A stretch of 64,000 nucleotides of DNA, taken from contig NZ_LMUX01000021.1 in the NCBI RefSeq assembly GCF_009765705.1, forward strand, positions 289,606-353,605, written 5' to 3'. The number at the start of each line of letters is the position of its first letter. The stretch's first letter is position 1. Positions 35,801 to 44,368 of this stretch are shown in pieces. The stretch is from Burkholderia sp. L27(2015) (GTDB lineage: Bacteria; Pseudomonadota; Gammaproteobacteria; Burkholderiales; Burkholderiaceae). A program made the position numbers and the translations under genes. A model generated the notes under the pieces. The model saw only the letters and a program-made list of their open reading frames with translations. It was not told where the DNA came from and did not search any database.

Positions 35801-38800
35801 CGCGGCTTTCAACGCCGCTTGCAGCGGCACGCCGTCTTGCTCGACGCGCTCCGCGCTCATGCCGACCGAGCGCGTGTAGGCACGCAGTGCGTGGCCGGTA
35901 TGCGACGGCGCGCAATCCTGGATTGCGTCGGGCGTGCCCGCGAACAGCACCTCGCCGCCCGCTTCGCCGCCTTCCGGTCCGAGATCGATCAGCCAGTCGG
36001 CCGCGCGAATCACGTCGAGGTTGTGCTCGATGACGATCAGCGAATGACCGCCGTCGAGCAGTTTGCCGAACGCGCGCATCAGCTTGGCGATGTCGTCGAA
36101 GTGCAAGCCGGTTGTCGGTTCGTCGAACATGAAGAGCTTGCTGCCCGTGTTGCTCGTCTTCGACGCTTTCGTGGCCGCTTTTGCGTTCTTACCCGGCCGC
36201 TGTGCTGTCTCTGCCAGATAGCCGGCCAGCTTCAGACGTTGCGCTTCGCCGCCCGATAGGGTCGGCACCGGCTGCCCGAGCTTGACGTACTCCAGACCGA
36301 CATCGACGATCGGTTGCAGCACGCGCAGCACCTCGGCGTCGCTCGCGAACAGCGCCACCGCTTCGCTCACGGTGAGCTCCAGCACATCGGCAACGCTGAG
36401 GTCGCGCATGCGTTTGCCCGGTGCGCCACGTGCAATTTTCACTTCGAGAATCTCGGCGCGATAACGACGGCCATCGCAATCGGGGCAGCGCAAATAGACG
36501 TCGCTCAAGAACTGCATTTCGACGTGTTCGAAACCCGAACCGCCGCAAGTCGGACAACGCCCGTCGCCCGCATTGAAGCTGAACGTCGAGGCGCCGTACC
36601 CGCGTTGCTGCGCGAGCGGCGCCTTCGCAAACAACAGCCGGATTTCATCGAACGCGCCGACATAGCTCGCAGGGTTAGAACGTGCGGTCCTGCCGATCGG
36701 CGACTGGTCGACGAAGATCACGTCGTCGATCCGGTCGGCTCCGCTGAGGCTATCGTAGACACCGGGCGACTCGGTCGCCTTGCCAAAGTGACGCGCCAAC
36801 GCCGGGTACAGCACATCCTGCAACAACGTCGATTTGCCCGAACCCGACACGCCGGTGACGCACACCAGCCGCTGCAACGGAATTTCCACGGTGACGTTGC
36901 GCAGATTGTGTTCGCGCACGCCGGCCAGCGTCAGTCTCGGCGTATTCGCGTCGACCGTGCGGCGTGACCAGCTCGCGGCATCCGCCACCTGCTTGCGCCC
37001 GCCCAGATAAACACCAGTCAGCGTATTGACCTCGCGAATCCCATCGGGCGTGCCGTCATAAACGATCTTGCCGCCACGCTCGCCGGGGCCGGGTCCCATG
37101 TCGATCAGGCGATCGGCGGCCAGCATCACCGCGGGGTCGTGCTCCACCACCACCAGCGTGTTGCCGGCGTCGCGCAAGCGGTGCATGGCTTCGACGATGC
37201 GGCCCATGTCGCGTGGGTGCAGCCCGATGCTGGGCTCATCCAATACGAACAAGGTATTGACGAGCGAAGTCCCGAGCGCGGTGGTCAGGTTGATACGCTG
37301 CACTTCGCCGCCCGACAACGTACGGCTTTGGCGATCGAGCGTGAGATAGCCGAGGCCGACATCGCATAGATATTTAAGCCGCGTGCGTACCTCGTCGCTC
37401 AAGAGTTTCAGCGCGTCGTCGAGCAAGGTGCTCGGTAGCGTGAGCGTGTCGAAAAAGCGTCGGACCCGCTCGATAGGCATCAGCATCAAGTCGTGCAAGG
37501 TCAGCCCGGGTAGCGCTTCGAGCTGGTCGCGCCGCCAGGCGACGCCCATCGGCATGAAGCGCTGCGACGGCGGCAATACCGCATCCGCATCGTCCTTGCT
37601 GCCCAGGCGCCACAACAGCGACTCGGTCTTCAGCCGCGCGCCGCCGCAGGTGCCGCACGGCGTGTAGCTGCGGTATTTCGACAGCAGCACGCGGATGTGC
37701 ATCTTGTAGGCCTTCGATTCCAGATACTCGAAGAATCGCTTGATGCCGTACCACTGACCGCTGCCCCGGCCGGTCCAATCGGGTGAGCCGTTGACAACCC
37801 AGTCGCGCTGCGCGTCGGTGAGTTGGGCCCATGAGCTGTCGCGTGGAATGCCGGCCTTGGCGGCATATTTCATCAGGTCGTCCTGGTTCTCTTTCCAGGC
37901 CGGCGTCTGCAGGGTTTTAACGGCGCCGGCGCGCAAGCTCTTGCGCGCGTCCGGAATCACCAGGCCAAGATCGACGCCGATGACGCGACCGAAACCGCGG
38001 CAGGTTTCGCAAGCGCCGTAGGCGGAGTTGAACGAGAACAGTGCTGGCTGCGGGTCGGCATAGCTGATGTCGCTATCGGGGCTGTGCAGCCCGGTGGAGA
38101 AGCGCCAGATCTGCGGCGCCTGCTCGTCGGCCAGCACATAGATGTTGACTCGGCCCGCGCCGCGCCGCAGCGCGCTTTCCAGTGCATCGAGCACGCGCGT
38201 CTTGTCCACGCGCGGCAAGCGGAAGCGGTCGGCCACCACGTCGAGCACCTTGCGCGGACCGGTGGCGGTCGCGACTTCGCGCTCGGCCTGGACGTGCGTA
38301 TAACCGCTCGCAGAAAGCCACTGCTGTACTTCGTCGACGCTGGTAGTGCTCGGCAATTCGACCGGGAACGTGATCGCCATGCGCGCGTCGCTGTCGCCTG
38401 CACGCGAGAGCAGCTCGGCATAGATCGTCTCGGGGCTGTCGTGGCGCACCGCATGCGCCGTCTCGCGGTCGAATAGCTGGGCCGCGCGCGCAAACAGCAA
38501 CTTGAGGTGATCGTTGAGCTCGGTCATGGTGCCGACCGTCGAGCGCGAACTGCGCACCGGATTGGTCTGGTCGATCGCGATGGCCGGCGGCACGCCGTCT
38601 ACGCGATCCACCTGCGGGCGGTCCATGCGGTCGAGGAACTGGCGCGCGTAAGCGCTGAACGTTTCGACGTAGCGGCGCTGACCCTCGGCGTAAAGGGTGT
38701 CGAACACCAGGCTCGACTTGCCCGAACCCGAGGGGCCGGTAACCACCGTCATTTCGCCGGTGCGTATGTCGAGGTCCAAATTTTTGAGATTGTGCTGACG

Positions 38801-38833
38801 GGCGCCGCGAATGCGGATAACACCGGATGTCAT
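32846..38833 (-). CDS. uvrA: Tandem (double) UvrA excinuclease subunit, 1995 residues
   Basis: Twice the usual UvrA length: two complete UvrA units fused, so four ABC ATPase modules. Walker A motifs GPSGSGKSS, GVSGSGKST (three times); four LSGGE(A/V)QR signatures; zinc-finger Cys pairs in both halves (CPTCGGSG...CPDCDG; CPVCGTS...CTTCVG; CPACEGQG...CDVCHG). Recognises DNA damage in nucleotide excision repair as a dimer, with UvrB; here one chain could itself act as the dimer. A Ser-Ala linker (about residues 1560-1590) is encoded by a hexanucleotide repeat at 34075-34134. Start at MTSGVIRIRG (complement of 38831-38833); an extension of about 100 residues upstream has no homologous character. 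Such doubles are known in Burkholderiales. Confidence 0.93.
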   Translation of the reverse strand: MTSGVIRIRGARQHNLKNLDLDIRTGEMTVVTGPSGSGKSSLVFDTLYAEGQRRYVETFSAYARQFLDRMDRPQVDRVDGVPPAIAIDQTNPVRSSRSTVGTMTELNDHLKLLFARAAQLFDRETAHAVRHDSPETIYAELLSRAGDSDARMAITFPVELPSTTSVDEVQQWLSASGYTHVQAEREVATATGPRKVLDVVADRFRLPRVDKTRVLDALESALRRGAGRVNIYVLADEQAPQIWRFSTGLHSPDSDISYADPQPALFSFNSAYGACETCRGFGRVIGVDLGLVIPDARKSLRAGAVKTLQTPAWKENQDDLMKYAAKAGIPRDSSWAQLTDAQRDWVVNGSPDWTGRGSGQWYGIKRFFEYLESKAYKMHIRVLLSKYRSYTPCGTCGGARLKTESLLWRLGSKDDADAVLPPSQRFMPMGVAWRRDQLEALPGLTLHDLMLMPIERVRRFFDTLTLPSTLLDDALKLLSDEVRTRLKYLCDVGLGYLTLDRQSRTLSGGEVQRINLTTALGTSLVNTLFVLDEPSIGLHPRDMGRIVEAMHRLRDAGNTLVVVEHDPAVMLAADRLIDMGPGPGERGGKIVYDGTPDGIREVNTLTGVYLGGRKQVADAASWSRRTVDANTPRLTLAGVREHNLRNVTVEIPLQRLVCVTGVSGSGKSTLLQDVLYPALARHFGKATESPGVYDSLSGADRIDDVIFVDQSPIGRTARSNPASYVGAFDEIRLLFAKAPLAQQRGYGASTFSFNAGDGRCPTCGGSGFEHVEMQFLSDVYLRCPDCDGRRYRAEILEVKIARGAPGKRMRDLSVADVLELTVSEAVALFASDAEVLRVLQPIVDVGLEYVKLGQPVPTLSGGEAQRLKLAGYLAETAQRPGKNAKAATKASKTSNTGSKLFMFDEPTTGLHFDDIAKLMRAFGKLLDGGHSLIVIEHNLDVIRAADWLIDLGPEGGEAGGEVLFAGTPDAIQDCAPSHTGHALRAYTRSVGMSAERVEQDGVPLQAALKAARARRELEGENVIRIVNAREHNLKSLGVDIPHGKFNVITGVSGSGKSTLAFDILFHEGQRRYLESLNAYARSIVQPAGRPEVDAVYGIPPSVAIEQRLSRGGRKSTVATTTEVWHFLRLLYVKLGIQHCIHDGAAVTSQSADSIAAQLLREHRNQHVGLLAPLVVNRKGVYTDLAKWAKARGHTHLRVDGEFVTVNPWPKLDRFKEHTIELPVGDLVVLPEREAALRELLAQALDAGKGVMHLLAPLDGLGAAMRTGKPSAQIGTVKVFSTKRACPVCGTSYPELDPRMFSYNSKHGWCTTCVGTGLALTREQREAYDDTLVAEDGRGREQTIPAEEQEVEGVTDQPCTDCGGTRLNAVARAVNFHGHPIVEVAQWTVIEARQWVAQLRLVGRDAEIARDLVSEIKARLEFLEEVGLGYLSLERAAPTLSGGEAQRIRLAAQLGSNLQGVCYVLDEPTIGLHPRDNQILLGALRKLGEKGNTLVVVEHDEDTIRRADHIIDIGPSAGKRGGRVVAQGSVADLSAQPDSLTGRYLAHPLLHPLQPRRPVVPASVSKPASASASASASASASASASASARAQRSAPAVPENWLTVHGGTLHNLRRVTASIPLARLVALTGVSGSGKSTLARDVLMTNLLDAVGRSVMSSPATRRARKSVPQAAEQKAWRSSVLAREAPRPELKVTHHWHGCESVSGWESIDRVLEVDQTPIGKTPRSCPATYVGVWDAIRKLFSQTLEARARGYTASRFSFNAGDGRCPACEGQGVRTIGMSFLPDVKVPCDVCHGQRFNPETLAVTWRGRNIGEVLTMEVDEAVEFFGPITQIAHPLQLMKDVGLGYLTLGQPSPTLSGGEAQRIKLVTELSKVRDDIARRGQKAAHTLYVLDEPTVGLHMADVARLIEVLHRLVDAGHSVLVIEHDLDVIAEADWVIDLGPEGGAGGGSIVAQTTPEQLVKVVASHTGAALGPVLARQPSAEPVQGMRVAQVAGN
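34075..34134. repeat. Hexanucleotide repeat inside uvrA
   Basis: Ten exact 6-base units on the plus strand: CTGATG six times (34075-34110) then CCGATG four times (34111-34134). It codes for the alternating Ser/Ala linker of the double UvrA on the minus strand. Unit length is a multiple of three, so slippage changes only linker length. Confidence 0.95.
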
Positions 38834-39032
38834 AGATACGGTCCTTCGTAACGATGAGTTGCGTGGCGCCTGCGCTGTATACGCACTACATGATCGCACT
38901 ACATAGTCGACTAACGCGGATCTCGACACGCGTTTAGCACTACGCTTTGCGTACAGCAAGGCAGCCAAACGCCCATCATAACGTGTCTCGTGCGAGCGAG
39001 TCAGTAATGCCCATTTCCCGCACGAGACACGC

Positions 39033-41252
39033 TCAGGCCACCTGCCCTCCACCCTGCGTTTCTTCCTCAGCCCCATTACTCTCGACCAGCGTTTCGGCAA
39101 GTTTGTCGAAAATCCTCTGCGTGGCGCCGCGGGCTTGCAATGCAAACAGCAGCAAGGAGCGGCCGGTCACCTGATAGGTGTCGCCCGAACCGAAATCGGG
39201 CAATTCGGCGCGCACAGGCATATTCGTGTCGATCAAACAGGTCCATTGATTGCTGCCAGGTATTTCCGGCAAGGTGAGCTCGACCATATCGTGGTGCGCA
39301 TTCATGACGATGAGCAAGGTTGCGTCAGAACCCGGCTTGCGAATGCCGGTCGCCTGCGCGCGCCCATCGATCAACATGCCGAAACACCGCATCGCCGGAT
39401 CGTCCCACTGCTCCGGGGTCAAGTCGACGCCGGCAGGACTGATCCACTTGAGGTCGGTCACATCGAGTTCTTCGTTGTAAGCGCCGATCAAGAAGCGTCC
39501 GCGACGCAACCCCGGCAGCGTGTGCCTGAGTGTGGTCAGGTTGTTGACGAATTCGGCCAGTGCCCGGCCTTGTTCGTCGATACCTTCCCAGTCGACCCAG
39601 CTGATTTCGTTATCCTGGCAGTAGGCATTGTTGTTGCCCTGCTGCGTCCTGCCGAATTCATCGCCGGCCAGCAGCATGGGCGTGCCTTGCGATAACAGCA
39701 AGGTAGCCAGCAGGTTGCGCTTTTGTCGTTCGCGCAATTCGCGGATTTCGACGTCGTCGGTCGGACCTTCGACACCGCAATTCCACGAGCCGTTGTTGGA
39801 ACTGCCGTCCTGGCTGTCCTCGCCGTTTGCCTCGTTATGCTTCTCGTTGTACGAAACAAGATCGTTAAGCGTGAATCCGTCGTGGGCCGTAATAAAGTTC
39901 ACGCTAGCCCAGGGGCGGCGGCCGCGCTGATTGAATTTGTCGCCCGACGCGCACAGCCGCGTCGCCAGATCCGCAACGATGCCTTCGTCGCCTTTCCAGA
40001 AGGCGCGCGCGGTATCGCGAAAGCGATCGTTCCACTCCGCCCAACCGGGCGGGAAGCCGCCCACCTGGTAACCGCCAGGGCCGCAGTCCCAGGGCTCGGC
40101 AATCAGCTTCACTGTGGCCAGAATCGGGTCTTGCCGGCAACTGTCGAGAAAGCCGCCGCCCTCGTCGAACCCGTGCGGCTCGCGCCCCAGGATCGTGGCC
40201 AGATCGAAGCGGAAGCCGTCCACGTTCATCTCGGTCACCCAGTATCGCAAGCTGTCGGTGACCATCTGCAGTACGCGCGGATGCGAGAGATTGAGCGTAT
40301 TCCCCGTGCCGGTATCGTTGATGTAGTAGCGCGGCTCGTCCGGCATCAAGCGGTAGTAGGACGCATTGTCGATGCCACGAAACGACAGCGTGGCGCCCCG
40401 CTCGTTGCCTTCTGCCGTGTGGTTGTACACGACGTCCAGGATGACCTCGAGCCCGGCTTCGTGCAGCCGGTCGACCATCTCCTTGAACTCGGCAATGTGC
40501 CCGCTTCCCCGCGAGAAAAAGCGCGGATCGGCGGCGAAGAAACCGATCGTGTTGTAGCCCCAGTAGTTGGTCAGGCCTTTGTCGAGCAGATAGCTGTCGT
40601 TGACGAACGACTGGATCGGCAGCAGCTCGACCGAGGTCACGCCCAGGCGTTTGATATGTTCGATCACTTCCTTTTGCCCGAGGCCTGCGAACTTGCCGCG
40701 TGCATTTTCGGGCACGGCGGGGTGACGCTTCGTGTAACCGCCTACATGGGTTTCGTAGAAAATCGTACGCTCCCAGGGCAGGCGCAAACGCATGGGGTGT
40801 TCCCAGGTAAAGCTCTGGTCCACGACCTGGCACTTCTGCATGAAGGGTGCGCTGTCGCGTTCGTCGAAGCTCAGGTCTTCCTCTGCCGAATCCAGCGTGT
40901 AGCCGAACATGGCGGGATCCCATTTCAGTTCACCCACGTGGGCTTTCGCATAGGGGTCAAGCAGCAGCTTGTTCGGGTTGAAGCGATGGCCTGCTAACGG
41001 ATCGTACGGCCCGTGCACACGGTAGCCGTATACCGCGCCGGGTTTCAGGTCGGGCAGATAGACGTGCCAGATTTCGTCGGTGTACTCGGGCAGTTCGATG
41101 CGTTCATATTCCTGCTCGCCACGTTCGTCGAAAAGACACAATTCGACTTTGGTGGCGTGCGCCGAAAACAGCGCGAAGTTGACGCCCTTGCCGTCCCACG
41201 TTGCACCGAGCGGAAACGGCGAGCCTTCTGCTATGCGGGTTTTGTTGGCCAT
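39033..41252 (-). CDS. glgX: Glycogen debranching enzyme GlgX
   Basis: 739 residues. N-terminal CBM48/isoamylase-like domain (about 10-120: GATWDGKGVNFALFSAHATKVELCLFD) and GH13 catalytic barrel with region I DVVYNHTAEG, region II GFRFDLATILG (Asp nucleophile), acid/base and transition-state residues downstream (INFITAHDGFTLNDLVSYNEKHN). Cleaves alpha-1,6 branches of limit dextrins in glycogen use. Start at the ATG on the complement of 41250-41252; no Shine-Dalgarno is seen and no upstream ATG exists. No other glycogen or trehalose genes are nearby. A 200-base gap separates it from uvrA. Confidence 0.93.
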   Translation of the reverse strand: MANKTRIAEGSPFPLGATWDGKGVNFALFSAHATKVELCLFDERGEQEYERIELPEYTDEIWHVYLPDLKPGAVYGYRVHGPYDPLAGHRFNPNKLLLDPYAKAHVGELKWDPAMFGYTLDSAEEDLSFDERDSAPFMQKCQVVDQSFTWEHPMRLRLPWERTIFYETHVGGYTKRHPAVPENARGKFAGLGQKEVIEHIKRLGVTSVELLPIQSFVNDSYLLDKGLTNYWGYNTIGFFAADPRFFSRGSGHIAEFKEMVDRLHEAGLEVILDVVYNHTAEGNERGATLSFRGIDNASYYRLMPDEPRYYINDTGTGNTLNLSHPRVLQMVTDSLRYWVTEMNVDGFRFDLATILGREPHGFDEGGGFLDSCRQDPILATVKLIAEPWDCGPGGYQVGGFPPGWAEWNDRFRDTARAFWKGDEGIVADLATRLCASGDKFNQRGRRPWASVNFITAHDGFTLNDLVSYNEKHNEANGEDSQDGSSNNGSWNCGVEGPTDDVEIRELRERQKRNLLATLLLSQGTPMLLAGDEFGRTQQGNNNAYCQDNEISWVDWEGIDEQGRALAEFVNNLTTLRHTLPGLRRGRFLIGAYNEELDVTDLKWISPAGVDLTPEQWDDPAMRCFGMLIDGRAQATGIRKPGSDATLLIVMNAHHDMVELTLPEIPGSNQWTCLIDTNMPVRAELPDFGSGDTYQVTGRSLLLFALQARGATQRIFDKLAETLVESNGAEEETQGGGQVA

Positions 41253-41559
41253 GAGGAGAGTGCGTCCAAAAAAATGATGTAACGATGTGGTGTAAGAGCG
41301 TGACGTACAGCGCGTGATATGCAACGCGTGACGAGCAGCGCGTACCCGAGGCGGGTGAGGTCAAATGGCGACGTCGGGTAGCGCGCGCGAACGCGCGTCG
41401 TGCATGCGGGCGAAATCGCGCGCGGACGAAGTTACTGCAAAAGCAATTAGCATGCCGTAGACCTCAAGCCGCGTGGGCTTGGCTTGGCTCGCACGCTTGC
41501 GCTCGAGGAGCGCCCGATGCGTATAAAGATCGGCTCGATGTGTAAAAGCTACGCGTGCA
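41253..41559. other. Intergenic region upstream of glgX with 14-bp tandem repeat
   Basis: About 307 bases. Three direct 14-base units of GCGTGACGTACAGC type run from 41298 to 41339 with the start of a fourth. A small GCGCTC-GAG-GAGCGC hairpin lies at 41499-41513. No gene. Confidence 0.5.
41298..41346. repeat. 14-bp degenerate tandem repeat
   Basis: Units at 41298-41311 (GCGTGACGTACAGC), 41312-41325 (GCGTGATATGCAAC) and 41326-41339 (GCGTGACGAGCAGC), then GCGTACC. It lies 45-95 bases upstream of the glgX start, so it may include regulator binding sites. Confidence 0.65.
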
Positions 41560-42363
41560 TCATTCCGGCTCGCAACGGACGTCGAATTGGATCAGCTTGG
41601 TCGGCCCGAACGCGTTGCTGATTGCCACATCGGCCGCGTCTCGCCCACGCGCCATCAACACCCTGCCCGTGCGCGCCACGTTGTTGCGGGGATCGAAGGT
41701 CTGCCAGCACCCGCCGACATAGGCTTCGAACCAGGCCGCGAAATCCATCGTACTGTAGGGCGGCGGCGTGCCGACATCGCTGATATAGCCGGTGCAGTAC
41801 CGAGCGGGGATATTCATCGCGCGGCACAGGGTCACGGCCAGATGGGCGAAATCGCGGCACACCCCCCGGCGCTCCTGATAAACCTGCCAGGCGGTCTTGG
41901 TCGGGCGGGCGTAGCCATAGCCGAAGGTGATGTGGCCATGAACGAAATCGCAGATCGCCTGCACCCGGTCGCGACCGGGTGCCGACGTTTCGAACAGTTT
42001 CCAAGCGACATCGGAGAGCAGGTCTGTTTCGCAATAACGACTGCCGAGCAGGAACGTCAGGCATTCATCGGGCAGGTCCTCGACGGGATGCTGATAGCCA
42101 TAGGGTTCGCGCGTTTCGGGCTGGTCCGAGATGTCGAGCAAGGCCGTTGTCGAGAGCAGGATCCGCCCTTGTGGCGCCACGATCCGGCTGCAGAGATTGC
42201 CGAAGCCATCGCGATATTGCCTGATGGGAGTGGGCGGATCGACCACCAGCAGATCGGCGACCAGCACGTCCTGCACACGGGAAAAATGCGTGTTCAACAT
42301 CAGCATCATCGGTGTCGGTTGCGCACACTCGTAGATCAGATCATAGCCAACGCGGAGTTTCAT
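41560..42363 (-). CDS. Transglutaminase-like protein lacking the catalytic His
   Basis: 267 residues. N-terminal beta part (KLRVGYDLIYECAQPTPMMLMLN) then a transglutaminase core: the catalytic Cys is present in RRGVCRDFAHLAV, but where active enzymes have H-A-W the sequence is MDFAAWFEAY, so the His is missing, while the Asp region (TFDPRNN) remains. The family is frequent beside other transglutaminase-like proteins in proteobacteria and commonly has this MDF-AWFE variant. Probably non-catalytic or using a different mechanism. It lies 28 bases after the next gene upstream on the same strand. Confidence 0.86.
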   Translation of the reverse strand: MKLRVGYDLIYECAQPTPMMLMLNTHFSRVQDVLVADLLVVDPPTPIRQYRDGFGNLCSRIVAPQGRILLSTTALLDISDQPETREPYGYQHPVEDLPDECLTFLLGSRYCETDLLSDVAWKLFETSAPGRDRVQAICDFVHGHITFGYGYARPTKTAWQVYQERRGVCRDFAHLAVTLCRAMNIPARYCTGYISDVGTPPPYSTMDFAAWFEAYVGGCWQTFDPRNNVARTGRVLMARGRDAADVAISNAFGPTKLIQFDVRCEPE

Positions 42364-42391
42364 CGCAGCGACCTTTGTGTGGATGATGCCT

Positions 42392-43264
42392 TTAGCATTG
42401 CTCGGTAACGCTGACTTCGACCTCTAGCCCATTGAACGAATGCGGTGCACCGTTCCATGTTCCCCAGAGCGGCAGAGCCTGCTGATGATCCCAGGCAACC
42501 GCGACGCGGATCAGATGGCGATTGCCGACGATGCTGTTGGTCGGATCGAAATCGACCCAGCCCGCGCCAGGAAGATAAATCTGCAGCCACGCGTGCGTGG
42601 CACCCCCGCCGCGCGTCGTGTCGTGATCGGGCACGAAGATATAGCCGCTGACGAAGCGTGCGGCCAGGCCGAGCGAGCGTACCGCGTCCATCATCAATAC
42701 CGCGAAATCGCGGCAACTGCCACTACGCGCGTACAGCGTTTCGGCCGGACGTTGGACGCCTTTTTCCGTGCGCCTCACGTACATGAAATCCCGCTTGATG
42801 GCCTGCGTCATGGCGCGCAACAGCGATAGCGTGCCGCTCGAACTACCCGGTTCAAGGAAACCCTGTGCCCAGGCATCGACATCGGGGTCGGGATATTGAC
42901 GGTTGCGAGCATTCACGAGATCGGACGCTTCGTCGTTCGTGTAGGCGAACGGATAGGTGCACGCGTACCGTTCGAGCGAATAGTCGGGCAGCGGTGCCTC
43001 GAAATGCTCGAGCGTCACTTCGCTTTCGAAGCGCAGCTCGGTTGCCGCATCCGAAAACGTCGCGACCGCGACGGAATTGTCGAACACGTCGTGCAGCCAA
43101 TACAGTCGCGCGGGCGTGGGTGTGATGCGAAGCTGCGTCGTGACCAGGCGCAGATCGTGACTGGCCCGAGGTCGGAACATCATCCGGTGCTCGCCGAAAT
43201 TCACCGGCTCCGAATACCGGTAAACGCTGACGTGCCGAACAGTGAAGCGCTGCGGCCCGGTCAT
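42392..43264 (-). CDS. Transglutaminase-like protein with complete catalytic triad
   Basis: 290 residues. N-terminal TGase-associated domain (about 1-120: RFTVRHVSVYRYSEPVNFGEHRMMFRPR) and a core with Cys in GSCRDFAVLMMD, His in ATHAWLQIYLPGAGW and Asp in DFDPTNS. Cytoplasmic (no signal peptide seen). Possible protein cross-linking, peptidase or acyltransferase activity; family members have no firmly established substrate. Start at ATG on the complement of 43262-43264 just before the conserved domain; the ORF extends 67 residues further without support. Operon with the His-lacking paralogue, suggesting a pair. Confidence 0.86.
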   Translation of the reverse strand: MTGPQRFTVRHVSVYRYSEPVNFGEHRMMFRPRASHDLRLVTTQLRITPTPARLYWLHDVFDNSVAVATFSDAATELRFESEVTLEHFEAPLPDYSLERYACTYPFAYTNDEASDLVNARNRQYPDPDVDAWAQGFLEPGSSSGTLSLLRAMTQAIKRDFMYVRRTEKGVQRPAETLYARSGSCRDFAVLMMDAVRSLGLAARFVSGYIFVPDHDTTRGGGATHAWLQIYLPGAGWVDFDPTNSIVGNRHLIRVAVAWDHQQALPLWGTWNGAPHSFNGLEVEVSVTEQC

Positions 43265-43623
43265 CGCGCTCGGTCCGCGATGCTTGCTGGGTCGGGGATT
43301 CTTGCCGGGTCGGAGATTACGGTGCTCGAAATCATGGCGTCGCCAAGGGAAGCTTGATGCGGGAGCGCCGATGTGGCGATGCTCGCGATCTGCATTAGTA
43401 AGCCGTTCTAATTTCAGATCGGTCGATGGGGCTGATGCGTAAGATTGCACACGGCGATTGCTCAATGCAGTTGGACACCGCCTGCAGTTTGGACACAGCC
43501 GAGTCGCTACAGTTCTGCCGAGAATACACGAGCCAAATAGTTATCAAATACTTGTTTGCTCGCGGGCAACGCCTTGATGATGACTAGCAAAACGCGCTCC
43601 CGAAAAGCGGGCTTCGTGTTGGA
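43265..43623. other. Intergenic region with paired direct repeat
   Basis: About 359 bases upstream of the transglutaminase operon. A direct repeat TGCAGTTGGACACCGCC (43466-43482) and TGCAGTTTGGACACAGCC (43483-43500) lies head to tail. No gene found; a reading frame across 43265-43465 is the upstream extension of the transglutaminase. Confidence 0.45.
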
Positions 43624-43875
43624 CTACTTCGACTGGGTGACCAGCTTCTTCGTCGCCCGATAGCCCTTGCGTGCGCCGCTAGCAACTTCATGGGCTGCGC
43701 TTTTGGCGGCGTGCGCGGTGGCATGCGCGGCTTCCCGCGTGACCTCTCCGGTTTTCCGGCCGACATGCACCGCCGTGTCCTTGACGTCATCGGCGGCTTG
43801 CTTCACGTCGGCTTGCGCAGCCGAGCAGAGCATCAAGCCCATAAGGAGGGCCAAAGCCGATTTATGCTTTTTCAC
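43624..43875 (-). CDS. Small secreted Ala/Lys-rich protein
   Basis: 83 residues from GTG (complement of 43873-43875), with AGGAG seven bases upstream. Signal peptide about 1-22 (LALLMGLMLCSAAQA), then an amphipathic, Ala/His/Lys-rich helix (VKQAADDVKDTAVHVGRKTGEVTREAAHATAHAAKSAAHEVA...), similar in pattern to hydrophilic stress or histone-like Ala/Lys repeats. Likely periplasmic; function unknown. Confidence 0.72.
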   Translation of the reverse strand: MKKHKSALALLMGLMLCSAAQADVKQAADDVKDTAVHVGRKTGEVTREAAHATAHAAKSAAHEVASGARKGYRATKKLVTQSK

Positions 43876-44060
43876 AGAACTGCTCCTAAAGATTCAAATT
43901 CAGAGAAAACGTGCAACTCACTATTGCCGAATGGGCCATTGCTCCCGTGGCGGGTTTACCCCTAAGCTAGCCACGCAGACGAATCGGTTGTTCCCGGTTC
44001 GCGGGTGCGTTGAACACCGAGCGCGCCCTATTTTCCTATGAAAGAAGGGTAGAAACTACG

Positions 44061-44270
44061 ATGACAAAAATTACGTTGCAGGTTTTCGATCGCATGGGCC
44101 ACAAGCTCAATACGTACTTGGATCAAGTTGCGACGGAAGCGGCCATTGGCCAGCCAGGCAAACTTTATTTTTTTAATCGGCGCGGCTACACCATCAAGCG
44201 TAAAGCCCAGGCAAACAAGGAGCATTGGGTATTGGATGTGCTCGTGGACTGTCCGCTGCCGGGGTATTGA
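44061..44270 (+). CDS. Small conserved-looking protein, 69 residues
   Basis: MTKITLQVFDRMGHKLNTYLDQVATEAAIGQPGKLYFFNRRGYTIKRKAQANKEHWVLDVLVD: a compact alpha/beta pattern with many aromatic and charged residues. ATG 44061 chosen with a GAAGGG-like site upstream; 17 more in-frame codons to 44010 are possible. No family recognised. Not membrane or secreted. Confidence 0.6.
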   Translation: MTKITLQVFDRMGHKLNTYLDQVATEAAIGQPGKLYFFNRRGYTIKRKAQANKEHWVLDVLVDCPLPGY

Positions 44271-44368
44271 CGCTTTTTTTCCGGCTAGGTCGTATCTCTG
44301 AAGTCGCATCGCTGGCCGGTGCATGTTCTACAATATAAACATGGTTGCTACCCAGTAAGGAGGCTGCC

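Noticed and set aside
34175-36259. A 694-codon open frame on the plus strand inside the uvrA region
   Set aside because: It lies opposite the double uvrA gene; high-GC codon bias opens long antisense frames. Residue composition is Arg/His/Gln-rich without motifs.
38870-38895. Possible LexA box upstream of uvrA (CTGT followed by TACA)
   Set aside because: The right half does not match ACAG, so the consensus CTGT-N8-ACAG is not met.
38834-39145. N-terminal extension of UvrA by 104 residues
   Set aside because: Rich in Arg/Ser, unlike UvrA, and it overlaps the glgX 3' end; MTSGVIRIRG is the family start.
39723-40997. A 424-codon plus-strand frame
   Set aside because: Antisense to glgX, whose GH13 motifs are clear.
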